This document shows positions 7,558 to 12,982 of a stretch of DNA of 13,548 bases, piece after piece. Made by a program: the position numbers and the translations under genes. Source of the DNA: JBHIEE01 sp046760445 (GTDB lineage Bacteria > Acidobacteriota > Aminicenantia > JdFR-78). The number at the start of each line of letters is the position of its first letter. Position 1 is the first letter of the stretch. Under the pieces are notes generated by a model that saw nothing but the letters and a program-made list of their open reading frames with translations, had not been told where the DNA came from and made no database searches. Location of the stretch: contig JBHIEE010000081.1 of NCBI GenBank assembly GCA_046760445.1, forward strand, positions 1 through 13,548, read 5' to 3'.

Positions 7558-8340
7558 TCAATTAAGCACATTTTTTCTAATGTTGAACATTATATTCTCA
7601 TCATCCCAAGTGATATTATCTAGATTTTTGAAATGATGAGCAATATTTTCCTGAAATTTCTTTAAAGCTTCTTCAAATTCTTTTTCATCGTACAAACAAA
7701 ATGTAGAATAGTGATAATTTGTGGCTCGTGTTATGAGCCATTCTAATTTAGCCATTCGCTTATATTTGAAATATTCAATGGACTCTAATTTTAGAATTGA
7801 GATCTTCTTTACCACTTCTTTCAATTCGCTTAGTTTATAGAGCCGTGTCTCTTTTTCATGGAATTCAGGAAAATATCTTCCCCAAATATTTCTCTTGTTT
7901 TGGCTTCGTAAGCGACTGTAAATAAACAAGTATCCATTATCTCTTAAGACCCGAGATACTTCCTCAAGAAAATCTAAAAGTTTGAAATGGTGTATGGCGT
8001 TGAAGGTGAATATAGCATCTAAAGAATTGACTGCTAATGGTAAAACCCTTGCTGGTGCTCTTTTTGTTTTGAAGTTTTTAATTTTGTGGTCCTTTAGATT
8101 CTTAGTAAGCTCATTCAACATGTTCTCATTATCATCAATGCAAGTGAGATAAAGTCTTTCTCCTAAATAATGGAATAATTCTATATCATATCTCCCCCCT
8201 CCACAACCAACATCCGCTGCTTCAATTTTGTTCAAATTTTGCAGTTTCCTTTTCATAAACAAAATTGGTTTTAAATCTGTCGTTCTTAAATCCTCGTATA
8301 TGTGTGCAATCTTTGAAAAATGAGTACGAATTCTTTTCAT
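7558..8340 (-). CDS. Class I SAM-dependent methyltransferase, substrate unknown
   Basis: The 260-residue protein has the Rossmann methyltransferase motif I ADVGCGGGR (residues 42-50), an acidic end of strand two (CIDD, Asp69/Asp70), a motif near 97-110 (ARVLPLAVNSLDAIF), and the FNAIHHF segment (113-119) followed by EVSRVLRDNGYLFIYSR. This order fits the methyltransferase_11/UbiE-like group. About 115 residues follow the core and carry aromatic and charged residues with no motif I can name. They probably form the substrate part. The start is supported by AAAGGTGA about 9 nt upstream. The gene is alone, with decayed DNA on both sides and a long structured leader, so it looks like accessory cargo. 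Small molecules (quinones, sugars, toxins) are likelier targets than RNA, but the sequence does not decide. Confidence 0.8.
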   Translation of the reverse strand: MKRIRTHFSKIAHIYEDLRTTDLKPILFMKRKLQNLNKIEAADVGCGGGRYDIELFHYLGERLYLTCIDDNENMLNELTKNLKDHKIKNFKTKRAPARVLPLAVNSLDAIFTFNAIHHFKLLDFLEEVSRVLRDNGYLFIYSRLRSQNKRNIWGRYFPEFHEKETRLYKLSELKEVVKKISILKLESIEYFKYKRMAKLEWLITRATNYHYSTFCLYDEKEFEEALKKFQENIAHHFKNLDNITWDDENIMFNIRKNVLN

Positions 8341-8420
8341 AATTAGGAATCACCTTTGATTTTCAATAAAGTTTTCATACTCATTGCCCACCCAAGTAAT
8401 GTGTCGTCGACCTGCCGCCC

Positions 8421-8454
8421 GATAAGCGGACGAGCGAAGCGATGTCCGCATATC
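8421..8454. repeat. Hairpin GATAAGCGGAC / GTCCGCATATC with GAGCGAAGCGA loop
   Basis: Arms 8421-8431 and 8444-8454 pair over 11 positions with one A-A mismatch, around a 12-nt loop beginning GAGCGAAGCGA (8432-8442). The same loop word occurs at 12930-12940. The element lies in the leader of the methyltransferase gene, about 80-120 nt before its start codon. It could be an RNA structure, or a folded single-strand DNA site of a mobile cassette. Confidence 0.6.
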
Positions 8455-8460
8455 TCGATT

Positions 8461-8484
8461 ATATCCGAACTAAAGTTCGTATAT
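8461..8484. repeat. Hairpin ATATCCGAACT / AGTTCGTATAT
   Basis: Arms 8461-8471 and 8474-8484 pair over 11 positions with one C-T mismatch and a two-base centre, so in DNA it is a near-palindrome. The left arm belongs to the TATATCCGA family, also found at 9760-9768 and 12837-12845, and as TATATCCG at 8500-8507. It sits immediately next to the hairpin at 8421-8454. Confidence 0.6.
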
Positions 8485-8550
8485 CTTTCTATTTTGTATT
8501 ATATCCGTAACTATGTCCCTTTTCCTTAAAAACATATTTAACTTGCCCTT

Positions 8551-8579
8551 ACTATATCACTAAACCTCACTTTTTTCAA
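8551..8579 (-). promoter_or_regulatory. sigma70-type promoter driving the methyltransferase leader
   Basis: On the minus strand, TTGAAA (8579-8574) is followed by exactly 17 bp and TATAGT (8556-8551). The predicted start near 8544 gives a leader of about 200 nt before the methyltransferase ATG at 8340. That leader holds two hairpins. It is the best minus-strand promoter upstream of this gene. The assignment rests on sequence and spacing alone. Confidence 0.5.
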
Positions 8580-8683
8580 GAGATACAGATTTCAACTCAA
8601 ATAAATCTAGAATTTCTTTTATTTTCTCCCTATAGTTAATTCTTGTTCACACTTTTGACTGAGGTTTCTTATTTCTTAGTTAC

Positions 8684-8830
8684 CTACTTTACAGCTTCTT
8701 TGAGTTTTTTACTAGGAGAGAATTTCACTACTTTTTTCGCTGGAATGTGAATAGTTTCGCCTGTGCGGGGGTTTCTTCCTTATTGAGCACAAGAGTTTCC
8801 AAAAATTACAATTTTCTATCCATAAGTATA
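8684..8830 (-). pseudogene. Broken HU-family DNA-binding protein gene, only 3' end intact
   Basis: Minus-strand codons 8779-8684 read GRNPRTGETIHIPAKK, then VVKFSPSKKLKEAVK and stop. This is a textbook HU/IHF C-terminus with the GRNPxTGE arm and the IPAKK..F.P...LK.AV tail. Directly upstream, KIVIFG and TLVLNK can be picked out in different frames (roughly 8780-8815), as expected for the preceding beta strands. The segment normally between them and GRNP is missing and the frame is broken. The first half of the protein, with its helices and start codon, could not be found up to about 8968. A functional chromosomal HU copy elsewhere is expected. The left boundary at 8830 is approximate. Confidence 0.8.
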
Positions 8831-9008
8831 AGTCTGTTTCAGGGGAAATTTTATTGGGTTTTTTTGATAAAAACAAAAGTCTTTTCTAGCGTGGTTAGCT
8901 CATTGATAACAAGGCAGAAGGAAAAAGTGAGATGTGTTGTCCTCAAATGGGGAGTCTATGGAGGATAACTGGAATGGTAATTTAACTTGGTCTACAGGGT
9001 TGACCTTA

Positions 9009-9056
9009 AAAAATTGACTCAAAGAAAGAAAAAAAGATTTTCAAAAGTCAATTTTT
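9009..9056. terminator. 11-bp inverted repeat AAAAATTGACT / AGTCAATTTTT, possible terminator
   Basis: Perfect arms (9009-9019 and 9046-9056) enclose a 26-nt purine-rich loop, 34 bp beyond the stop of the minus-strand membrane-protein gene. Read from that gene, the second arm ends in a run of six T. The stem is AT-rich and the loop long, so this is a weak intrinsic terminator at best. A protein-binding or recombination site would also fit. Confidence 0.35.
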
Positions 9057-9089
9057 CGACATACTCTTGTGTTAGGTGTCGTTTTATGT

Positions 9090-9671
9090 TCATTTTAAAA
9101 TGACCTTAGTTGCTCTGAGCCAACTAATAATTAGACTAATTATGAATATGATTCCTGTTAGTAACAATGAAATCTCTATGGGAATTGGCAACTTGGCTAT
9201 CTCTCCAAAACGCATAAAAATATATGCAATGATACAGGCTATTGATGGGAATATAAAATAGAGAAAAGGAAGCAACCATACTATAACAGAAGATTTTTTC
9301 TTCTTACCCTTCACTTTTAGTCGTATATCGTGAATATAATGTTGCCAACCTATTTTGTCTTTAAGGGCGGTTATTTGATTAATTTGACTCTCAATATTTT
9401 CTCTTATATATGAGCCTAATAGAAATATGTGATGCGAATGATCTGTCCATATGAATCCAAATATAGCCAAAATCCAGGGGATTATTATCAGCAACGGGGA
9501 ATATATTGAAGGGTCCTTAGATATGAATGCTAATGTGGAGCCTAAAGAAATTATTGAAGCAGTAATACATATAAACTGTTCTTTAGATCTTCTTCCTATC
9601 TCTTTTCTTATTTCTTGATATTCTGTTATTAGCCATTGAATCTGGTAATTCTTTGAATTTTCATCAATCAT
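9090..9671 (-). CDS. Unrecognised four-helix membrane protein
   Basis: This 193-residue protein has an N-terminal helical soluble segment with EYQEIRKEIGRRSKEQ (17-32), two hydrophobic helices (about 33-50 and 57-75), a loop with histidines and WTDHSHH (75-81), a charged amphipathic middle (about 88-128) ending in KGKKKKS, and two more helices (about 129-153 and 165-185). I do not recognise a family. The E-Y-x-x-x-R-x-E-I helix feeding into a helical pair recalls small stand-alone inner-membrane proteins, and no catalytic motif is seen. I chose the ATG at 9671 because AAGAGG lies 8 nt before it. An in-frame ATG at 9713 would add 14 residues but has no ribosome binding site and overlaps a TATAAT box. 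The gene is isolated among decayed sequence. Confidence 0.65.
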   Translation of the reverse strand: MIDENSKNYQIQWLITEYQEIRKEIGRRSKEQFICITASIISLGSTLAFISKDPSIYSPLLIIIPWILAIFGFIWTDHSHHIFLLGSYIRENIESQINQITALKDKIGWQHYIHDIRLKVKGKKKKSSVIVWLLPFLYFIFPSIACIIAYIFMRFGEIAKLPIPIEISLLLTGIIFIISLIISWLRATKVILK

Positions 9672-9731
9672 ATTTATATCCTCTTGCTTTTTCTCTCTTC
9701 TAAGAAATAGCACATAATTTTATTATATACT

Positions 9732-9772
9732 AAGTTCGTTTTTTATCCCATTTAAGCAGTATATCCGAACTT
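9732..9772. repeat. Inverted AAGTTCG / CGAACTT pair with TATATCCGA
   Basis: Arms AAGTTCG (9732-9738) and CGAACTT (9766-9772) flank 27 bp upstream of the membrane-protein gene. The right arm is joined to TATATCCGA (9760-9768), as in the hairpin at 8461-8484. This looks like the same element with a longer centre. On the minus strand it precedes a TATAAT box next to the gene, so it may also be promoter-proximal. Confidence 0.5.
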
Positions 9773-10096
9773 TATCTTCCACAGAGAAGGTTAATATTCC
9801 TCTTACTGAATTTAACATTTTCACTGTTAATGAAATAATATATAAAATTTTTTCAGTTGTCAATTATCTGGTTAGGATAGACTTTCCCCCTAAAATCCGT
9901 GTAATAAATATGTCAAAAATTGACTGATTTTTGCTGAAATTATGGTAAAGCAGTTGAAAGACAAAACCTCGGTTGTTCGTAATTTGTTCACTATCGACTT
10001 TTTAATGGATTTTAACAGAAAATAATTGAAAATAAATTTTATCAAAAATTCTCTTAAGTTGTTGATTTTTAAAGAAAAACTAATATAGAATTAAAG

Positions 10097-10172
10097 GGTG
10101 AACGAGGGGTCTCGAATCCCTAACCCCCGGATCACAGCCCAGTACTCTATTACTATCTTTGAGTGTGTTTAG
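10097..10172 (-). pseudogene. Degenerate tRNA-His(GTG) gene or 3'-half remnant
   Basis: Read on the minus strand, a near-complete tRNA 3' half is present. The anticodon arm is CTGGG-CTGTGAT-CCGGG with anticodon GTG (10135-10133), preceded by T33 and followed by A37. Then come a 4-nt variable loop, a T arm AGGGA-TTCGAGA-CCCCT, the acceptor strand CGTTCAC and a discriminator C, as in bacterial histidine tRNAs. CCA is not encoded. Defects include a G-G mismatch in the anticodon stem and an A-C pair at the normally invariant 53-61 position. The 5' half (about 10143-10172) keeps TAGAG but does not give a matching acceptor strand. It is either a decayed gene or the 3' piece left by integration into a tRNA gene. 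Confidence 0.6.
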
Positions 10173-10310
10173 ATTAGACCAAACAAGAAATCCTTTAATC
10201 AAATGTTATGAAATTAATTAATTTAATGACTATAATAAAATATAGAAAAAGGGAACTTATAAGAGAAAAAATTTAAACCTGTAAATTAAACCTAAACACA
10301 CACCTTCTTT

Positions 10311-10541
10311 TTATAGGGTTACAGTAAAATATAAATTTTCATTAGGTTTTTTAGGGTAGTAAAGGGGAATTGCCATAATTACTTCAAATATTCCCCTCAC
10401 ACGGAAGCGCAATACCCGCAAGTTTTTAGTATACTTATTTGATTCTTTTCCTCTCCCAGCTGCCCAAATTGTAGCTCCTCCAGCAAATATCAATGAGGTG
10501 ATCAAAATTGTAGTCCTCTCTTTTCTCATGTTCATAATCAT
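10311..10541 (-). CDS. Hypothetical 76-aa open frame, possibly a gene remnant
   Basis: A frame starting near MRKERTTILITSL has one hydrophobic stretch (about residues 9-27) that could be a membrane helix or signal. It then becomes basic (GRGKESNKYTKNLRVLRFRVRG). I recognise no family. A good GAAAGGAG lies about 30 nt before the first ATG, too far to serve it. That suggests the original start region has been altered and that this is the remains of a longer or different gene. It follows the methionine-rich remnant on the same strand. Confidence that it is expressed is low. Confidence 0.3.
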   Translation of the reverse strand: MIMNMRKERTTILITSLIFAGGATIWAAGRGKESNKYTKNLRVLRFRVRGIFEVIMAIPLYYPKKPNENLYFTVTL

Positions 10542-10607
10542 TATTGCCGATGTAATATTTTTTGGTTAGCTCCTTTCACAATGGGAGATTCTTTTGGGAA
10601 GTCTTTT

Positions 10608-10718
10608 TCACCATTTATATTTGATAAAATCAATCATTGGGTCAATAACCAGAGGAATAACACTGGGCACCATTTTAGGCATCAAATTGTCCATTACCTT
10701 TGGCATTAAATCTGACAT
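10608..10718 (-). pseudogene. Methionine-proline-rich coding remnant (36 codons)
   Basis: The frame reads MSDLMPKVMDNLMPKMVPSV followed by IPLVIDPMIDFIKYKW and a stop. It has six methionines in 36 residues and a repeating M-P-K/L-M-P-K pattern, and it looks like the C-terminal tail of a larger protein. A stop lies just upstream in the same frame. No Shine-Dalgarno sequence precedes the ATG. I cannot name the parent family. It could still be a true small Met-rich peptide, possibly metal-related, but position and context favour a remnant. Confidence 0.4.
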
Positions 10719-10799
10719 CTGATGCAAAGTCGTATTTCAGCCAGATATGAAGAGGAAAAGAGTCTCGCGACGGATTAGTTGCCTTCTCAAACTAAGCAC

Positions 10800-10934
10800 C
10801 TATTTTACTGTAATTACCTGGTTAGTCTGAAATAGTATCTTGTAACAGGCTTCAATAATATCCAGACCTTCGGGCAACTCAGTAGAGAGAATAAACTTTT
10901 CAATTAATTTATAATGATTTTTATTTAAAAATTT
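10800..10934 (-). pseudogene. Orphan C-terminal coding remnant (44 codons, no start)
   Basis: An open minus-strand frame reads KLIEKFILSTELPEGLD, then IIEACYKILFQTNQVITVK and a stop. The composition is that of a real protein (balanced charge, alternating hydrophobics). It has no usable start codon and its upstream end runs into the promoter of the perR gene. It lies about 80 bp before the methionine-rich remnant and may belong to the same lost gene or operon. The family was not recognised. Confidence 0.4.
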
Positions 10935-10937
10935 TTA

Positions 10938-10966
10938 TTGACAAATAACACATATTGATTTATATT
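10938..10966 (+). promoter_or_regulatory. Strong sigma70-type promoter of the perR-rubrerythrin operon
   Basis: A perfect TTGACA (10938-10943), exactly 17 bp, and TATATT (10961-10966) precede the perR start codon at 10988. The predicted leader is only about 15 nt and has no Shine-Dalgarno sequence. AT-rich near-palindromic sequence covers the -10 region, where an autoregulatory PerR operator would be expected, but I cannot align a good PerR box. Confidence 0.65.
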
Positions 10967-10987
10967 TAAAATTGTATATTTTGAACA

Positions 10988-11416
10988 ATGAAAGATAAGA
11001 ATTCAGTCATAAAAAAATTAAGAGAGACAGGGTTTAAATTGACTCCCCAGAGATTGGCCATTATTGAAATTCTAATAGGTAATACTACTCACCCTTCTGC
11101 TGATATTATTTACCAGAAATTGAGAAAAAAATATTCGATGGTCTCCTACTCAACTGTCTATAATACTCTCAATGTCTTAAAAAAAATAGGAGAAGTTATG
11201 GAATTAACTATAAATGAGAATAAAATAAATTATGATTCGAATACTGATCCTCACCATCATCTCCTCTGTGAAAAATGCGGTCAGATAAAAGATATTTTTC
11301 AGAAAATAGATTTTAAAATGAAATTGATAAATAGCCACCGAGTCAAAAAATATCAAATTTATTTTTATGGAATTTGTTCTGATTGCTTAAAAAATAAAAA
11401 AGATTATGGAGGTTAA
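10988..11416 (+). CDS. perR: PerR-type Fur-family peroxide-sensing repressor
   Basis: The 142-residue protein has the Fur winged helix (KLTPQRLAIIEIL, then YSTVYNTLNVL as recognition helix) and a C-terminal metal and dimer domain. Every regulatory ligand of Bacillus PerR aligns: His35 (H37), Asp83 (D85), His89 (H91), His91 (H93) and Asp102 (D104). The presence of Asp at the last position favours PerR over Fur. The structural zinc site is complete: Cys94-x-x-Cys97 and Cys130-x-x-Cys133. By family knowledge, iron-loaded PerR represses peroxide-defence genes until His oxidation releases it. Its target here is probably the overlapping rubrerythrin gene and itself. The start has a strong promoter but no Shine-Dalgarno sequence. 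Confidence 0.9.
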   Translation: MKDKNSVIKKLRETGFKLTPQRLAIIEILIGNTTHPSADIIYQKLRKKYSMVSYSTVYNTLNVLKKIGEVMELTINENKINYDSNTDPHHHLLCEKCGQIKDIFQKIDFKMKLINSHRVKKYQIYFYGICSDCLKNKKDYGG

Positions 11417-11417
11417 A

Positions 11418-11990
11418 ATGGAATTAAAAGGAAGTCAGACAGAAAAAAATCTTTTAACCGCTTTTACCGGTGAATCCCAAGCTCGGAATCGATATACTTA
11501 CTTTGCGAGCAAAGCCCGGAAAGAAGGGTTTGAACAGATTGCCGCTATTTTTGTAGAAACAGCTGAGAATGAAAAAGAACATGCTGAACGAGAGTTTAAA
11601 TTCCTTCAAGGAGGCGAAGTAGAAATTCAAGCTTCTTTTCCTGCTGGAGTTATTGGCACTACTGCTGAGAATCTTAAAGCAGCGGCTGCTGGAGAAAATT
11701 ATGAGCATACTCAAATGTACCCTGAATTTGCCAGCATAGCTCGAGAAGAAGGTTTTGAAGAAATCGCCAAGGTTTTTGAAGCAATTGCTGTTGCCGAAAA
11801 ACAGCATGAAAAGAGATATCTTGCTTTATTAAAAAATGTGGAAGAAGGGAAAGTTTTTAAAAAAGACAAACCAGTGAAATGGAAGTGTCGTGAATGTGGC
11901 TATATTCACGAAGGACTGGAAGCACCTGAGAAATGCCCTTCCTGCGGACATTCCCAAAGCTATTATGAGCTTTTAGTTGAAAATTACTAA
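11418..11990 (+). CDS. rbr: Rubrerythrin (diiron peroxidase with rubredoxin domain)
   Basis: This cytoplasmic NAD(P)H-linked peroxidase of anaerobes reduces hydrogen peroxide. The 190-residue length is typical. The four-helix diiron domain keeps all ligands known from Desulfovibrio rubrerythrin: Glu19, Glu52 and His55 (ENEKEH), Glu93 and Glu96 (ENYEH), Glu127 and His130 (EKQH). The C-terminal rubredoxin site is complete: Cys157-x-x-Cys160 and Cys173-x-x-Cys176. I place the start at 11418, just past the perR stop, because GGAGG (11408-11412) sits 5 nt before it inside the last perR codons. An in-frame ATG at 11406 lies ahead of that site and is less likely. The gene is co-transcribed and probably translationally coupled with perR. 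Confidence 0.95.
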   Translation: MELKGSQTEKNLLTAFTGESQARNRYTYFASKARKEGFEQIAAIFVETAENEKEHAEREFKFLQGGEVEIQASFPAGVIGTTAENLKAAAAGENYEHTQMYPEFASIAREEGFEEIAKVFEAIAVAEKQHEKRYLALLKNVEEGKVFKKDKPVKWKCRECGYIHEGLEAPEKCPSCGHSQSYYELLVENY

Positions 11991-12153
11991 CTCTTTAAGG
12001 AAAATTATCTGAGAAACTTTGACGCTATAATTCTCGAAAAATAAAGATTTATTTATTCGATAGAAGGCTGTGGTCGGGGGGTCGAAATTTGGTTTGTTTT
12101 TTGAGATTCCGGCTAATATTTTGGAGACAATTTTTAAGTGCCTTCCGCTAAAT
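11991..12153. other. Intergenic region after rubrerythrin
   Basis: The region lies between convergent genes. It has an AT-rich imperfect hairpin, TCGAAAAATAAA / TTTATTTATTCGA (12034-12045 and 12048-12060), without a T tract after it. It may help end the operon transcript, but it is not a classic terminator. A G-rich run GGTCGGGGGGTCG near 12072 is odd for this base composition. No gene is supported. Confidence 0.35.
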
Positions 12154-12735
12154 TTAAAATTCAGGCTTTATATCTCCAAAGTGCTTAAAGAAGGAAATTA
12201 TGTGGGCCGTTATTATTAAGTAAGTATTCATGGTAGTCCAAGGTTCTAATTCCAAAAGACCTGCTTGGTTTAGCTTAACAATTAATTTACATGCAAGCAT
12301 TAGAAGAAATTCAGGCTCTTGTTCTGAAGATCCTGTTAACCAATTCAACTTTTTCAATGCAATATCTTCTTCTGATGTTTTCTTATCATGATAATAAAAT
12401 GAAAAATCATTTTTTAGTTCATCTGTAAAAATTAATTTATCTTTTAAATATCTTCTTATTTTTTTAGGCACAATTTTCTCTTCTAAAGTCAATTTGTAAA
12501 AAGAATCCATGAACCAGTCTAAATATTTTCTTTCATTTTCTTCGCTATCAAACTTATATCTTACAAGTATTGAAGCTACGCTAACAGTAAGGTTGAATAA
12601 TTTAAAAAATAATTCTGGGTTTTTCTTTTTTAATCTTTTATTAACCCTATTCAATGAATTAAACATATTAATTAAGAAAAGTAACATAATATTAGTATAT
12701 GCTTCAGGAGTAATTTTCTCTTTGTTAGAGCTCAT
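12154..12735 (-). CDS. Hypothetical mostly helical protein, family not recognised
   Basis: The 193-residue protein is rich in Lys, Leu, Phe and Glu and predicted by eye to be almost all helix. The N-terminal half (about 15-70) has hydrophobic helices broken by basic runs (NKRLKKKNP). The middle has EENERKYLDWFMDSFYKL and a basic KKIRRYLKDK. The C-terminus is a hydrophobic helix (about 150-185) ending KHFGDIKPEF. No signal peptide, clear transmembrane segment or catalytic motif is seen. AGGTG lies about 5 nt before the ATG, which supports the start. It is very AT-rich and stands alone between repeats, like the methyltransferase and the membrane-protein gene. I infer it is accessory cargo; its function is unknown. 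Confidence 0.65.
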   Translation of the reverse strand: MSSNKEKITPEAYTNIMLLFLINMFNSLNRVNKRLKKKNPELFFKLFNLTVSVASILVRYKFDSEENERKYLDWFMDSFYKLTLEEKIVPKKIRRYLKDKLIFTDELKNDFSFYYHDKKTSEEDIALKKLNWLTGSSEQEPEFLLMLACKLIVKLNQAGLLELEPWTTMNTYLIITAHIISFFKHFGDIKPEF

Positions 12736-12836
12736 TATTCACCTAATGGTTATAGGAATTTACTTTTTAATATTTTTATTTATTATTTTCTTCGTTTTAA
12801 TTATTTCTTTTTTCCTTAAAAATGTACCAACCCTAA

Positions 12837-12965
12837 TATATCCGAGTCAAGAGGAGAGCATTTGAAGAACCTTCCAGAGAATATTAAAGGCTTATTCATT
12901 TGTCTGCGAAGTGCCGAAGGCATTTGAATGAGCGAAGCGACCGTAGCGTATATGCTCTGTTAGGC
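12837..12965. repeat. Structured intergenic repeat with nested hairpins and a GTTAGGC end
   Basis: Between two minus-strand genes lie TATATCCGA (12837-12845), an outer pair AGAGCAT / ATGCTCT (12855-12861 and 12952-12958), an imperfect pair GCTTATTCATTTG / CATTTGAATGAGC (12890-12902 and 12921-12933), an inner TGCC-GAA-GGCA hairpin (12912-12922), GAGCGAAGCGA (12930-12940) and a final GTTAGGC (12959-12965). On the minus strand GCCTAAC follows the stop of the upstream gene by 17 nt. The layout recalls an integron attC site, but a matching second core site was not found. Confidence 0.45.
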
Positions 12966-12982
12966 GATAGAGTTCTTTTCTT

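Larger units (their letters stand above)
8341..9089. other. 749-bp non-coding stretch with decayed sequence
   Basis: From left to right it holds the methyltransferase leader with two hairpins (8421-8484), its promoter (8551-8579), the broken HU gene (8684 to about 8830), unassigned sequence (about 8830-8980), and an inverted repeat downstream of the membrane-protein gene (9009-9056). No intact gene could be supported in either strand. The plus-strand open frame across 8747-8968 is antisense to the HU remnant and codes for nothing recognisable. Confidence 0.55.
9714..10310. other. 597-bp gene-free stretch
   Basis: It contains the 5' region of the membrane-protein gene, the inverted repeat at 9732-9772, and the tRNA-His-like remnant (10097 to about 10172). 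Between 9780 and 10096, and again between 10175 and 10310, I see only AT-rich sequence with scattered stops in all frames and no convincing signal. Confidence 0.5.
10542..10987. other. 446-bp spacer with remnants and the perR promoter
   Basis: On the minus strand it carries the two coding remnants (10608-10718 and 10800-10934) and an orphan GAAAGGAG ribosome binding site near 10572-10579 that no longer serves a start codon. On the plus strand its right end carries the perR promoter (10938-10966). The sequence from about 10720 to 10799 shows nothing further. Confidence 0.5.

Noticed and set aside
8747..8968. Plus-strand open frame of 73 codons
   Set aside because: It is antisense to the HU remnant for part of its length, has no ribosome binding site, and its translation looks like random AT-rich sequence.
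10955..10980. PerR operator over the perR -10 box
   Set aside because: The best alignment to the PerR box consensus matches only about 9 of 14 positions in very AT-rich DNA, which is not above background.
11406..11417. Rubrerythrin start at the ATG at 11406
   Set aside because: It lies ahead of the GGAGG at 11408-11412. The ATG at 11418 has proper spacing and gives the standard rubrerythrin N-terminus.
12509..12865. Plus-strand open frame of 118 codons with hydrophobic stretches
   Set aside because: It is antisense to the 12154-12735 gene. Its hydrophobic, Leu/Ile/Phe-rich content is what the complement of an AT-rich, Lys-rich gene produces. It has no supported start.
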